NCBI GenBank assembly: GCA_008360955.1 | Contig: LUCM01009878.1 | Location: 15,405 to 79,404, forward strand | DNA from: Fasciolopsis buskii | Lineage: Eukaryota > Platyhelminthes > Trematoda > Plagiorchiida > Fasciolidae | Direction: 5' to 3' | DNA: 64,000 nucleotides | In this document: in pieces, positions 47,965-60,689 of the stretch | Numbering within the stretch: the stretch's first letter is position 1 | Layout of the letters: each line of letters opens with the position of its first letter | Position numbers and translations under genes: made by a program | The notes under the pieces: model-generated | The model's database searches: none | What the model saw: only the letters and a program-made list of their open reading frames with translations | Told to the model about the DNA's origin: nothing

Positions 47965-49810
47965 TGAAATGAGGCGCCCGGGGCGGTCATTTGCATGGCT
48001 TGGCTTGTCTCGGGGTCGCGCGGCCACTTACTGGAGAGTCGGATCTGGATAGCAGCTTCCCAACGGAGATAGACGACGAGCGCAAAGGATGGAGTGGGGC
48101 TTTCGGCGGTAGTTTGCTTTGCATCTGTGGTCATTGGCGATCCTGTAAAAACGCCGCAGAGAGAGGGGCAGCCTGGAATTTATTCCGGCTAGTGCTGAGG
48201 TGAGTAAATAAAAAATGGGAACAGTGATAACAGTCGGTTTTTTACGAAGATTACGGGAACCATGCAACTGTCATGAAAAACTCAGGTGGTATTTTCCGTA
48301 GACGGGACGTGTGCGGCAAACACCGGCTGCTTTCTCCCTATAGAGTATATGGCTCAGTCGGTCCTGTGCTGCGTGATTCTCATTTAAAACGCGTTCCTAT
48401 TCATCTTCCGAAATCTTTGCAGATGCAGATTACAGTGGTCTGAAAGGACGGCCAGCGCAATGGTTAGGGAATAAAGTCACTATTTGTCCAGTTTGTGGGA
48501 CTCTTCTGGTCTGCGGGCCCGGTCTGCATGCTACAAGGAGACAATTATAACTGATCACGTGATCTACCGCCGATTTTTACTACTTCCAATTGCCAAAAAG
48601 GGGCATAACTAAATGGGTCCCGGATGGCAGCGTGGGCTGGATGGTAGGACAGGATTTGTCACGAGAAGTCATGGATAGGAGAGAAGGGAGAAGCGCAAGA
48701 ATATTGGGATCGGTAATTTGTGTTTGAACAGGACGATAGCAGCTTGTACCACATGGTAGTTTCAGTAAGCTTGCATGAACAACTAATAAAGAAGAACGAG
48801 GCAGGTGTTATAGACGTCAGCGTACGTACCAGCTGTGCGGTTGGGAGAACAGGGACATGTTGAAAATTAGAGGGGTGAGTGGTGAAGCATAAGTGGATAG
48901 TCCGATGAGCTAATTTCCCAGACCGTCCAACAAAGTAGCCAAACGCTTGTCTACCGAAAAAGGGCGGTGTGGGGTTTCCCCGTTTTGCAGGGTAAGGTCT
49001 GGCCTGATGGCACACATATCCATTGTAGAAGGTGGCCCAATCCTTCGCAGCCCGAGTGTGCTTTGGTTGCTGGGGTCAACCTGATCCAGCGGAGACTTCT
49101 TTTTTCTAACAGAGGAAAGTTTGAGCCCATATAGATGATTTCCGTAGTGCTTCCGCCTGACCTTTTTTCTGCGTGATGATTCACGTGATTCATGGGGATT
49201 AGAAGCAATGTCCACTTCATCGCGGCCGTGGAGCAGGTCGTATTCGTCGGTCCTGGGGTAGTTGATCTGAGCCTTAGGTCAGCGTGCTTTCACGGTCTGT
49301 TGAGACGTGCAAGGATGGGGTCGGAAACTGGATTGTAGACCCTTGGCGGGACACGATTGCAAACGTTTAGTACTGGGGATAGATGGCAGTCTGGAGGTAA
49401 TCCGGCTGAGGGTTATGGTGCGTGAAATTATAAGAGAAAGATGTGATGAATCTTATGCAGAATGAGGTATCAGGTTATGCCGCACTTCTCGCTTGGAATG
49501 GTCTAATTGTCAAATTCATGCATAAGTAAGGATTTAGAATGGGAGATTTAATATCAGTTTGAGAGTAATTGAGAGTGTGATATGAGTATGTATTTTTATA
49601 TGCTTTGCTACATACGCATCAAACGAGGTAGAAAGTCAGGCAAAAATTGCACTGGCTTGTTTGGTTGACGGAGTTTTCTGCCTATACCTACAGTGATTTT
49701 ACTTTGGGAAACTACTGGGAACAAAAAATGGCTAGACCTTGTTGAGTGGGTTGAGATAGAACTTCGAGGGTTGCGTTCACTCATTATCCTAGAACCGACT
49801 CATAGGCTCT
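47965..49810. other. Unassigned stretch, possibly LINE 3' and ORF1 remnants
   Basis: A minus-strand frame at 49215-48910 ends KRLATLLDGLGN and recalls the region ahead of the endonuclease in the CR1-like copy at 56-59 kb (DDIATLLNGRGP). That is the only lead. Nothing else is supported. Confidence 0.3.
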
Positions 49811-49933
49811 CTCTATTGAAGTGTAACAATCATGCATGTTTAGCAAATTTTGTATGGTTATTGCCTTCCTAATTTTCTTTTTAAAGCTACCGGAGGCAGC
49901 AGATTGCATACTTATGTATTGGGATAGTTTATT

Positions 49934-51425
49934 TCACAGGGAGGAATATTTGATGATGAAGTTTTTCCTAAGTGCTATCCTCGACATGGGAACTGACACC
50001 AAGAACTCAGATCGGAGCAAGCCATAGGAAAAGTTATTTCTTACTTGAGGTGTATAGATGTACACATTTTTACCAATAATCCTGTGAAAAAAGGAGAGAT
50101 TGATGTGAACTGGACGCAGCCATAAGGGGTCCAGGTGTAGTTTTATGCAACGTTCCATGTAGTTTAGCGAGGAAGAGTAACCCAGAATTCGTTTTGTAAG
50201 TGTTCGTTGAACATTCTCAATCTCGAGTCTGTCACTCTGCCGCATGTTGGAACATAAGATGGAACAGTAGTCCAGGCTAGGTCTTACGTGCGTTATATAT
50301 ATTAACAATTGCTTTCCTGGTTTCTAAAAGTTTTGTGCACCAAACCAAATATTTTCCTGGCTTTTGAAACTTGCATCAGGGTGTGTTCTGAGAAGTTAAA
50401 TGTACTGGAGTAATGCAAACCCAGGTTTCTGACAGCTTGAGGGGAAGGAATGACTTCTTGGTTAATCTAAAAGATTCCTGTAGGAAAATGGCACTTGTAT
50501 GCGAGTATGCTGCTTTTGACTAAGCCGCGCACCAATAATCAAGCGATAGTAGATCATTTTTACATTATCTATGATGGTGCTGATATCACGAGGGGGAAAC
50601 CTGTATACAATTTTTATATCGTCTGCAAACAGAAAAGGAATACCATGCCTAGCGATGCAAAAATGTCATTGATGTACAAAAGAAACAGTAGTGGATTGTG
50701 TACGCCTCCTTGAATAACCTCACTAGTAATCGGACGAGGCTTGGATAGGATTGCATTTGCATTCACCACCTGCATTCTAGAGGCCGAATAAAAAAAGAAA
50801 GAAGGGAGGTTTTTATACAGTAGCCCTTGATTTTCATGAGAAGCTTGCGATGGGATACGCGATCGAAGGCCTTGCCATATCTAGGAAAATCACTCCCCAA
50901 ATTTCTCTTTGGCAGTCTTCGTCACTATGTTTAGGAATTCCGTCACGCACGTAGAACATGATTTACTTCGAAGGACACCATGTTGAATGACGCTAACGAG
51001 GTCATGATCCAATAAGTAAGTTGTTAACTTACTTTTTACTGTTCTTCCCATATTGCGATAGATAACTAGGGTGTGAGTATTGGGTCTGTAATTAGATGGG
51101 TCTTACTTTGAACCATTTTTGTGAATTGGGACAATGACAAAAGTTTTCCATTGGTGGGGGGAAGTGCCACAATTTAAGGAAAGATTGCATAAATTTGACA
51201 AATCTATGGGGATGTCTGGACCCCAAATTCAAAGAGGGCTGTGGGTAGGTCGTCCGGTCCGACGTGGAAATACGGTTTTGCTTTTGCAGTTGTGGTTTCA
51301 TATCACTTGGGTGAAAACAGCATCTTGGAGCGGAAGCAGAAGAGACTAGCGGAATGTCGGGTAGGATAGTGTTGTCGTCAGTTGTCATAAAGGCGGCGAA
51401 ATAATCCATGAACACCTCTGAAATC
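49934..51425 (-). mobile_element. CR1-like LINE fragment: RT to C-terminus, decayed
   Basis: Down the minus strand: EVFMDYFAAFMTTDDNT (the FADYF-SVFT-D block before RT), then through many stops AFDRVSHRKLLMKIKG (motif A), and finally ITHVRPSLDYCSILCSNMRQ with SDRLEIENVQRTLTKRILGY, the typical C-terminal block of CR1-clade ORF2. It meets the plus-strand LINE head to head at about 51400-51430. Confidence 0.8.
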
Positions 51426-53806
51426 ATTAGAGGGTCATTTGTGCACGTGCAACTGAAGTACAACCGGCCGCTGATCGGCTCTGCTCCAACCTGCACAAGT
51501 GCCTTGAAGCCATTACTCCGTCCCACATGCTGGGCATGCCATCCAAAAGAACTTATCGTGACCGAATAAATTTTAAGCTCGCTTAATTCCAGCGGGCATT
51601 TTCCAAGACCAGAAATTTTTGACTGTTCCGGCAAACAAGTCAGTTTACTAAAACCCTAGAAATGGTACTGGACACAGAAGCAAAGAGCAGGAGCAGCAAG
51701 CTCTAAACCAGCCAAACCCAAACACAGCACTGGCAAAACTGCCTAAACGCAGAACTAATTCTGGGTCCTCAGCTACTAAAGTGCCGTATATCATTCAAAA
51801 GGACATTCGTGTAAACAACCCACAGGAGGTTGCAGAATCTTTTGGTGAATTCTTTGCATCTGCTCTGGTGAACGATGACAATCCCTCTACCTCATGACAA
51901 TCGTAATTAGCAGTCGTATTTCTTCCGAAGGACGTCGACCAGCTGTTAGTAAAAACGAAAATTCGCTATCACTCTGGACTCGATTCGTTAACCCAGGCCA
52001 AACTTCGCATTAGGTGGAAGCGATGTCCCAATTTTGTTAGCAAACATCTTTAACTTGTCCATTCAGTGCTGCACCTTCCAGTCACAGTGGAAAATCTCTG
52101 TGATTACACCCGTTCACGAAACGGGTACACGCTATGACCCTGCAAACTATCACCCAATTAACCACACGCCTATGGTTTCCAGAATCATGGAGTACCTGAT
52201 TAAGAATAGTCTTATGGCCTACCTTCTGGAACCTAAACTTATTGACCATGGCCAGCATGGCTTCCTTCGTAAGATATACTGCACTACTTGCATGACTGAC
52301 TGCCTGAACACTATCACCGAGGTGTTGAGTACTGGGAGGTCAGTTACAGTAATCTTTTTAGACATGAAGAAAGCTTTCGATAATACCCCACCCTAGGTTG
52401 CTAAGTAAAATGACGTTCTACGGTATTGTTGATCCAGTGCTGCCGTGGTTTTCATCTTACTTGTCATTTAGGAAGCAGGTGGTGCAAGTAGATTGCCTAA
52501 AATCTGAACCTAGATTAGCGTCCAGTGGTGTGCCCCAAGCCAGCGTCCTGGGCAACCTGCTCTTCCTGTTGTACGTTAATGATGTCTTCGATGTTATTCG
52601 AAACGGCACCCCGGTTCTCTTCGCAGACCATATCAAAATTGTGCACACCTTTGGCCCTGAAGTTTTAGAATCCACTATACATCACATACCACAAGACTTA
52701 GCGTCACTCAACTCCTGGATGATGAAATTCTCCGCTTGCAAAAGCAGCATCTTGGGATACGAATGCGTTATACCCCTAAGAGAATTCAAGCTTAGAACTC
52801 AATCCATCCCCGTTAATTGCNAAGTTCGGAAACTGGGCCTAAATTGTTCCTGCACCTTAAACTTCTCGGAGCATGCTCTCGTACAAGTGGCGAAAGCAAA
52901 TAAATCAGTGGGGCTGTTACACCGAACTCTGGAGTTGAACGAAAGCGAACTACATCTTTTTAGGACCCACGTCAGACCCATTCTAGAGTAACTCTCTCTA
53001 GTCTGCTCTAACATGAGGCAGTCCGACAGAGTTGCGATTGGAAACGTCCAGCGTGCATTTACCAAACAATTGATTGGCTGCTCTACAAGCATATATTAGA
53101 CGGAACGCTGTGGGTCGCTGAAATTAGATCCCTTGTGGTTCCGGCGCATAAGACTAAACCTGGTACTCTTTAAAAACATTATCACAGGGGACAGCTGCGT
53201 CTCTGCACCTCGTGTTAGGAACCCGCTCCCGTACTCCCTCCGAAATGCGGATTCCACTATAACTCTCCCAGTTACAAAGACTTCCGTCAGAGCCAACTTC
53301 TTTAATGTTAGATATTCGTCACTACAGAATAAACTCCCCCATCAGCTGCGCATTCTGTCATCATTATCTATTGCATTTAAAATCAAAGTACGTAGATTAA
53401 TTACTGTACTCTTTTTCATTAATCTATACCACCCATACTCACTTCAGTATTGAGTATATGAAACTGGATTGGGCTTCTGGAAAACGCATTGATGTCACCT
53501 TTTCGTTCATTGCGGAAAGGAAAGTAAATCTCCCTACTAATGTCATTAGGAATCAATCTAGTCCCTTCCAATTCAGACGGAGCGCATGCTACCTATTCTC
53601 ATGCAGATTTAATTCGGATGCATCTCACCGTTCCTCTGCATGAAAAATGGTACCTATCGCCCATTAGTCTGACCTCATATCTATAAACCCTATCGTTCTA
53701 ACTGTGGATAGGGTAGCTCGCCCATAGCCCTCTTCCACCCACTCACCTTACTAATTACAACACCGTCGCCAACACGGTGTAGCAACCATAACCTGCAACC
53801 GTCTTC
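51400..53806 (+). mobile_element. CR1-like LINE, second copy of the RT half, inactive
   Basis: Inverted counterpart of 28982-31370. RT at 52034-52396 and 52398-52991, C-terminus at 53133-53453 and 53458-53643. It shares with the left copy the one-base frameshift after FLDMKKAFDNTPP, the FADH box and the stop after VRPILE. One visible amino-acid difference is Pro for His in LLE(P/H)KLIDHGQHG. There is an undetermined base at 52821. Upstream, 51400-51912 matches 30876-31370 at lower identity. Confidence 0.9.
51913..53806. repeat. Near-identical inverted arm, right copy (1,894 bp)
   Basis: Pairs with 28982-30875. The arms are about 21 kb apart and have equal length. Just outside, at ACGACTGCTAATT versus ACGACCGTTGCG and at TTCTAGAAG versus TTTTGGAAG, the identity drops sharply. 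Confidence 0.9.
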
Positions 53807-54379
53807 TAGAAAATGTTCACTCTCGCCCTCTTCCTTAATTTTTATTAACTCTTCTCATCATGCAATTGACTGGGTCGTAGACATCACCTTGTTTCTCACG
53901 AACCCAAAAGATACCCTCCAGACGAAATAAGGCGAACCTTCTGCATTTTCTTTCTCACTCATCATCGATATCTGTCCATTTTGGCCAATTCAGATCTCAA
54001 AATGTCGCCGCGATTACAGGGTCCTATGTGGTACCTTCTCTCCTCATAGTGACCGTTTACATCTACCACATTCACTGGCTCCGACCATTTCTTCACTCGA
54101 AAGGCACGGTCTTCCAGAGTGAAATTTAATCCTTGATGTTCAAATGGAATTTAGTCAATCCCTAGCGCATCTACCTTTGTAGTTCGATCATTATTTATAT
54201 CAGCAACAGTTATACCCTGTCCGTCCTATTAAATACCGGCTCATTCTCCTTACTCATAGCGTAGACTATCCTACTAGATACAAGCTCATTCTGTTTGCTC
54301 ATAGAGCAGACGATCGACACACTAAATTAGCCAGCCGAACTATTTAAATATATATGTATATGTATATAAAAAGAAAACC

Positions 54380-55865
54380 CGGATTCCTCAGCCACCGTCT
54401 ATATATTTTGAACTGCACCATGCGCTCTAGTAACTTTCTTCTCTGAGCTGCTCGAAAGATTGATGGCTTCTTAACCTTCAGCCGGCAGCTCGGCCAGACT
54501 GTCGTCCGTCTTCCTTTCTCTCTTCGGGGCCTTATAGTCCTGTTTGGGTGGAAACTTATCCCATTCTGTGGGGATTAACCTATCCTGCAAGGACGATATC
54601 TCCCTTCCTGTACCATGCTTGAATTCCTTCCACCACACCACGAGTGAGCCGGCGTTACCACAATAATTCGGAGCGCCGTCATATCTACCGCTCTGATCGG
54701 CGCACATCGGGCGGGCAGCTCGGCTGCAGCGGTGGGCGGATGCAATTAGGTTGGCGGATTACTCCCGCGTCCACCCTCAAACGGTGTTTTCAGGTTGGGT
54801 GGCCAGCACTCTGTCAGCCCCCCCCATTAGCACTGCTATGGTAAACAGCACTGTAGCTCATAAGTTCACGTGCACCATTTTGTACTGGCTTTCTCTTGCT
54901 CCTTCCCAAAATACTTTTGCCAAAACCATGCAAAACGAACTCACGAGTGGACAGTATTTTTATTGGCATCTATTATAAACCGACGTTCACAATGCATATT
55001 GACAACCGAAAACAGCTGAGGACCGTCATTTTTCATCAACGTCCATTCTGATCTGCGGAATTTGGCGATAGACCGATGCTCCCCGTAACTGTTCTCCACG
55101 CAAGTCCACAAGACGCCGCCTCATTTGGCTCCGGCTTTCCTTCTTCTTTTCCAACGCCACGTTCATCTCTAGACCAAGTTCAATTCATGAACGCAAAATT
55201 GCTCGAAACAAACCTCATGTTTTAGTATCATGATTGCACAGTTCTCATCCATTGTCGCCGCTTTCCTTGCTTAACGGACTGTGCTTTCAGAATTTCCGAG
55301 TTTTATACTGCCTTTTTTGATATCCAGTCTGTTTTTCACTGATCGCCATTCCGTTATCACATCCATATTGCTACTCATCTCCACAATATAATTCTCTTGA
55401 TTACCGAGTGTCCCGGCCAACAGGCAGCGACAGCCATGCCCTCCAGCCATATTTTGTGCCCGCGATACGCACCTTGCTGCATTCAAACATAGTATCATTC
55501 GCAGTACAGGACTGGTAATCAGCCACTGAAAAATCTTTGCGAACCATTATATAGATTTGATTTAAGGCCCCGTGCTCGGGAAATCACATTGCCTGTTATG
55601 ATCTTGTGAGCGAAACCACATTGCATTGTATGTTTGGTTTCCGTTTTCCGTTTCTGCACTGTGCCTTCTTGGCCCAATTTTGATTTTATCTTGCGCATGA
55701 CTGTCGTATGTCGAAAAATATACAAAAACAAGCAAATCTTCCAAATTGTCAAAGGTTCCTCTCATCTCCTCTTCCTTTGATATATATTGTTCATACCTCC
55801 TGTGCATCATCCATGTAAAAGCTTGATCTTGCATTGCGCATGCATCTCGCAAATCAAGAAATATA

Positions 55866-55898
<33 letters not shown>

Positions 55899-55920
55899 CA
55901 ATAATAATAAAACTGAAGTG
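54380..55920 (-). repeat. Dispersed repeat R, copy 2 (inverted), with (ATT)n
   Basis: Reverse-complement counterpart of 26950-28450. Shared blocks include the CTATATATTTTGAACTGCACC end, the TTGTGGTAACGCCGGC block and, near 55690, the GACAGTCATGCGCAAG unit of the tandem motif. An (ATT)n microsatellite fills about 55867-55898. Confidence 0.7.
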
Positions 55921-56097
55921 ATGTGCGTACTAGATAAAGAGTTGTTAGTTCTCTGTAGTTTTGCTACTGCTGCAGCTTTGTTGGCCGAGTGTAAAGCTTG
56001 AAGTTTCTTCCTCTTTCGAAGCGAATCGAAAAGTGTCTTGATCTCCCCAGATAGACGGTTCATTTGCAATTTTTTAATCTTTTTAATCTTTTTAGGA

Positions 56098-58974
56098 TTA
56101 AAGAATAGTTTTTGTGAGACTGTCTAGGGTGCTCAACGTTTTAAAGATCGTGCCACACTGGGTTGGAGTGATTAGACCAAGGCACACACTTGAAGTTGCG
56201 TAAGATTCGTTGGCGGCCATTTTGGTATCCACCGATAGAAAGAAACGGTCCCAATTTTGGCTACGAACTATGGAGGGAAGATGGCTCCATGGGGCTCTGT
56301 GGTATGGTTTGTTGGAAGCTGAGGAGGAGATAACGGACGTCGAAGCTGACAGCTTGCAAACAATTTGGTAATGGTCACATCCGAGTAATTTGTTTTCTGT
56401 GGGTGCGTGCACCTGTGCTACGCCAGTTGTGAAGATAAGATCCAGAATGCTGTCGGCCCTTGTGGGTGATGAGACACGCTACGTCCAACCACCCAGTCGT
56501 ACACTGGAAACAAACGCAGAAAGGTTTTTGGGGAGGAAAAAGAAGACCAGCAAATCTCTGGGGTGCTGAAGTCGCCCGCTACTAGCTTAGAACCTGGAAG
56601 GTCGGCGGCCGCGTTGAGCGCATTAACTAGGGGTGAGAACTGATACTGATGCTTACTAGGGGGAGGTAGATGGAACTTATCAGTAAGTCCTGATGCCCGA
56701 TAGCCACATTTAACCAGATAGAATCTTTCAGTTAATCGAAGGCGGGGTGATTGTACCATGAGTTTGAAAAGGTGTCCCTTATGTGCATGAGACAGCCTCC
56801 CCCGCGCTTATTTATCCTGTCTTTCCTAAAAGCATTGTAACCAATTAAAACAATGTCACTGTCGGGGGTTTTGTCGGTCAGCCGTGTCCAAGTGATAAGA
56901 ATAAAATCATATCTACTTGTATACACAAACAGGCGCAGCGTGTGCGCCTTATTTAGTACCGAGCGTGCATTTATTAGTAACAATGAAAATTGCCCAGTAG
57001 TATTACCATGAGAATGTGGATAGCCAGAGTAAACGTCATCCTGGACGTATGATTTCATTTGGGGTGGAAAGTCGTTGCGAGACAAGCAAGGAAGAATGGA
57101 TGATGGCGGTAAGGCTTTTGGGTGATCACGTCTTGTTACGCGTGATTCATAAGCTACGCTAGGTTCCAACCTGTCCATTGGTATAGGTGGTGAGCAACGT
57201 GCGTTTGTTGAGGAATGGAAAAGCTTTGCAACGACGGTGGAGGGATAGTATGGCTGAGGGAAAAACCGGGTAAAATGAAGTGTACCCTGACCGCATTTGG
57301 AGCAAATCAATAGGTGGCAGGATGTTGGAGGGCCTGTCTTCTAGGTTATTGGAAGCCTCGAGATTTGGTCTGGGAAGGTGGGACAGTCGGTCTTGGCAGG
57401 TTGGCTTAAGCATTATGTTTGTAGGCTGCAGACGGTCAGTCAAGGGTAACTCGGAAAAGCATGGTCTTGTCCAGAGATGCATATGGTTCATGTGTGCGTT
57501 TGAGGGAACAGGTGACGGGCCGGCACAATGGAACTCAGTTTCAGTTCTGGGACGGTAACGGAGGTGGAAGTAATGATTATTATTTAACGTCGTTGGATGG
57601 GGTAGCAAGAAATGGTTCTTAGTGCTGCTGGGTTTGTTTGTGGCGCTGAAATGAGGAGACTGAGGTCTAACGGAGTAAGCCATACCTCCTGAAGTGGCTG
57701 AGCTATGTGACCTTGGTAGATCTAATGGTACAGGACATAGCACCGTGCTAATATTTATGGGCTTAGCGGGAACCTTAGGAGGTGGAAGAGGTTTATGTGT
57801 CTTACGTGGACCTCTTCCATTGAGGAGGGTCGCAATATCGTCGGTTGGAGAAAAGCCGCCTTCCTTGGTGTCAAGCCAATCAATAGTCACTTGGGGGCCT
57901 GAAACCTGTGGGGGCAGGTTGGAGTATGACGGTAAAATACAGGTACTGGCCTTGGCAATCGTACTGTAGAGTGGGTGTGGGGTGGAATGGTGTTTGAGCC
58001 TAACAGAACAAGGTGACGTTGTGTCGTGTTGCCCAGGTGGGAGCGTTTGGAGGGAGGCTGAAACGTGGGGGCGAACTTGATATGTCTGGGTCTACAAAGG
58101 TGGAGCACGAACCCGTGGACGGTGTTGGCTCTAATGAATTTCTGTTAGGCTGGCAAACGAGTAAATGTTTTGGAGACACAATGCTCATTTTAGGCGACTC
58201 CGTTTTAATGAGCAGGTCCATGTTTGAGGGTCGCATCTTGGAAATCACATGCGTGTGGCTGGAGTCGGGCGAAGTGTTGGTGAAAATTGCCCTCTGGAGA
58301 GGTGTTTTGTCTATGGTTATTTTTATGTTTTTAAACGGTTTAGTTGCAGCAATAACGCTTTGCTTGCTGATGAAGAGCTTTGCTAGAGTCTTGGCCTGGA
58401 ACTGCACCATGAGGGGGCAACTATGACACCGGGTCCGCTTCCGCAACCTCGTCATTATACACGGTATATGCGCCATGCCGCCAGCCACCATGAGTTGATC
58501 TCTAAAGCCATTCAATGGAATACGATCAGTAATGCTGAAGACAATAACGCTACATGACCTGTCCCCTCTACTCAGTGCTTCGGACACCAGCACATCCAGG
58601 AAGTTGCCAGCGACAACCAGGTCATGCTTGGCCAGCCGTGTTTCAGGGTCGATGAGGTGGGAAATTGGTGCAAGCTTTGAGATAGTGCGCTTCAAATTGT
58701 TAACATGATCCAATAAATCAGATAGTCTTCTTTTGAAGATTTGTGCCCTGTCATGGGTTTCCCCCACCAGGACATTAAGTACAACGGAGCACTGGATCAT
58801 TGATCCCAAAAGAGGATCAACTTTGGAGCGTCTTGTAGAGTTAGCTGCGCGAACAGTCATTGGCACGTCTGGCTCGCTGCTGAACACCAAGAGCCATTCT
58901 GCTCTTACTTCGAAAATTAGTTTGTGGATAAAATCTAAGTAAGTTTTTGAAAGATGACCACTTATAGTTGTCAC
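56098..58974 (-). mobile_element. CR1-like LINE, ORF1 and endonuclease, 3' truncated
   Basis: ORF1-like frame 58974-58000 (324 codons; MVQFQAKTLAKLFISKQSV matches the RDKKVAREVIRKKS block of the other copy), a second Pro-rich frame 57890-57159, then endonuclease pieces: LLLINARSVLNKA, DFILITWTRLTDKTPDSDI and NKRGGGCLMHIRDTF (57310-56732), LVAGDFSTPEICWSS (56759-56418) and LLGCDHYQIVC (about 56390). The conserved Glu of ITETW is Trp here and GDFN is GDFS, so the endonuclease is dead. No RT follows; the element stops at about 56098, beside repeat R. Confidence 0.85.
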
Positions 58975-59574
58975 AACTACAGTGATGACAGGATATTGTG
59001 TTTAATCGGGTTCGCACAGTTCTTGTGAGGGAAATGCTGGGGATTACTGTAGAACGATGTAACTTGTGAATACTTCACAAGAATAAGCGAGCATCAACGG
59101 TGGGGCGCAGGTTATGAGTCCACAACGTGGGTCAGAAAGTAAATTAACTAGATAATCTTACACTATGACAGATGACAGCCGTTAAATGAATGGCTGGATC
59201 AAATAATATACTGTAATGTGACCTCAATCAAAACACCCTGAGTCACACGGTACAGCAGGTTGATGTTGAGGGGTATGGAAACTTTGGGATAGAGAAAGGA
59301 GTAGACAGGCTGAAAGGCGTATCGGCCCTTGGGGCAACTGGGTGGACCGATTGAATTTATGCTATATAGAAAAAAGAGTTTACGCTAAGGGCAGGTCAGA
59401 TCTGGAAATTTGGCTGTGGAATCTTGGACAAAATTGGCAAAATAATTAAACTGTGGTCAAATAGAAAATTTCAATGATCAAAAAAATCAAGCCAATTTTT
59501 ATGTCTAAGGAAATGATTTTTACTTAGCGAATAATGCCAGAATAACAAAAGAGTAGCTATAAAATCTCCACCAT
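58975..59574. other. No recognised feature
   Basis: The right part may hold the 5' end of the CR1-like element. I see no motif. Confidence 0.3.
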
Positions 59575-60065
59575 GGCAACTCATGACGTGAGACGGTGTA
59601 GCGCAGTTAAGGTCTCGAGCTTCCATTTGGATGGAACTTTGTTGTCCGTTAAGGCTGTCGAAGTTCCCAAGCTGTGGTCGTCTAAGTTGGCAAATTCCTC
59701 GATGTTAGAATGACTTGATGCAAATGATACCTTACCGCAAATGGTGGAAATATCTGTAGATGTGATTAAGCACGGCCTTTTGGTTTCTTTTAAAACGAAC
59801 TTGCTGGGCAAACTGACCGCTGCTTACAAAACGTTCCTTTCAGTATAGAACACGGTGTTCATTGCGCCCAAAACTTGTGGTTCAAAGACCATAACGGGCA
59901 TAGGTCCAAACGTTACCGCGCAACTCTTTTTGGGCCATATACGCGGTGCACTCCACACAGGGGAATGAATAGGCCGAAGCAAACGAAAATAACCGCATTG
60001 TTGCGTTTGTGGATTTCGCTGTGGGGGCATTTATCGGATCGACAGTCAGGACGAAAAAAATAAAA
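59575..60065 (+). mobile_element. BEL/Pao-like retrotransposon fragment (protease-RT linker), decayed
   Basis: The plus strand reads VSSFHLDGTLLSVKAVEVPK then LWSSKLANSS, a stop, VEISVDVIKHGLL and, in a shifted frame, SKRYRATLFGPYTRCTPHRG. This order (a DG-L...A-EVPKL block, a loop with PxD/VDVI, then a TLFGPY block) is that of the aspartic-protease region of BEL/Pao pol. There are two stops and one frameshift. The identification rests on pattern only. Confidence 0.5.
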
Positions 60066-60537
60066 CAATTTGACCAGCTACGCAATTCCATCACTCTTTT
60101 ATACCCACAATCAGAAACCTAGGACAATTACCTAGATTCTACTTCCGCAGTTCATATAATTACTAAAATCGAAAACCCATAAAGGTAGTTTGTTTACATC
60201 AAACCTGACAGATCCCAATCGAGCAAAAACAATCTAATACTTCCCTCGCATTGGGATAACACAGACGGATAGTTTTTAATGAATTTCTAACCCGCTGTAT
60301 GTTTACACCAGTAGATAATCCAGACAATCTGAATGACTATCTAGCCTTTTAGATATTATGGCGGAAAGCATAGGGAATTGTGTTATTTGCAACCTGCACG
60401 TAGATGTATATGTTGAATGAAAAGCACTTTCCCAAATGTATACTTCCCAAGAGGCCCAAATGCATGTTTGTTGACAGGAGCAATGTGTAATTGCGGAAGA
60501 AGCAGTGTTATAAAAAAGATACACATAGACACACCAG

Positions 60538-60685
60538 GAAGTCTTTGAATACAAAGGCAATGAATATGTGGACAGGCTAATTAAGCTCTTAACATACAGA
60601 GTAAATGCGAAAATAGTGTTCGTCAAAGGTCGATGCAGATCGGTGCTTTCCTACCACAACTTTGCTAATTTGCAAGATTTTCAGG
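60538..60685 (+). CDS. Candidate exon, unidentified gene
   Basis: An open frame between an acceptor (CACACCAG|GAA) and a donor (TCAGG|GTAAGA). It encodes EVFEYKGNEYVDRLIKLLTY followed by RVNAKIVFVKGR. The pattern VF-Y-G-EY--R...LLT...NA recalls a short piece of the DHR-2 region of DOCK exchange factors. The neighbouring sequence gave no further DOCK blocks, so the name is not supported. Confidence 0.2.
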
Positions 60686-60689
60686 GTAA

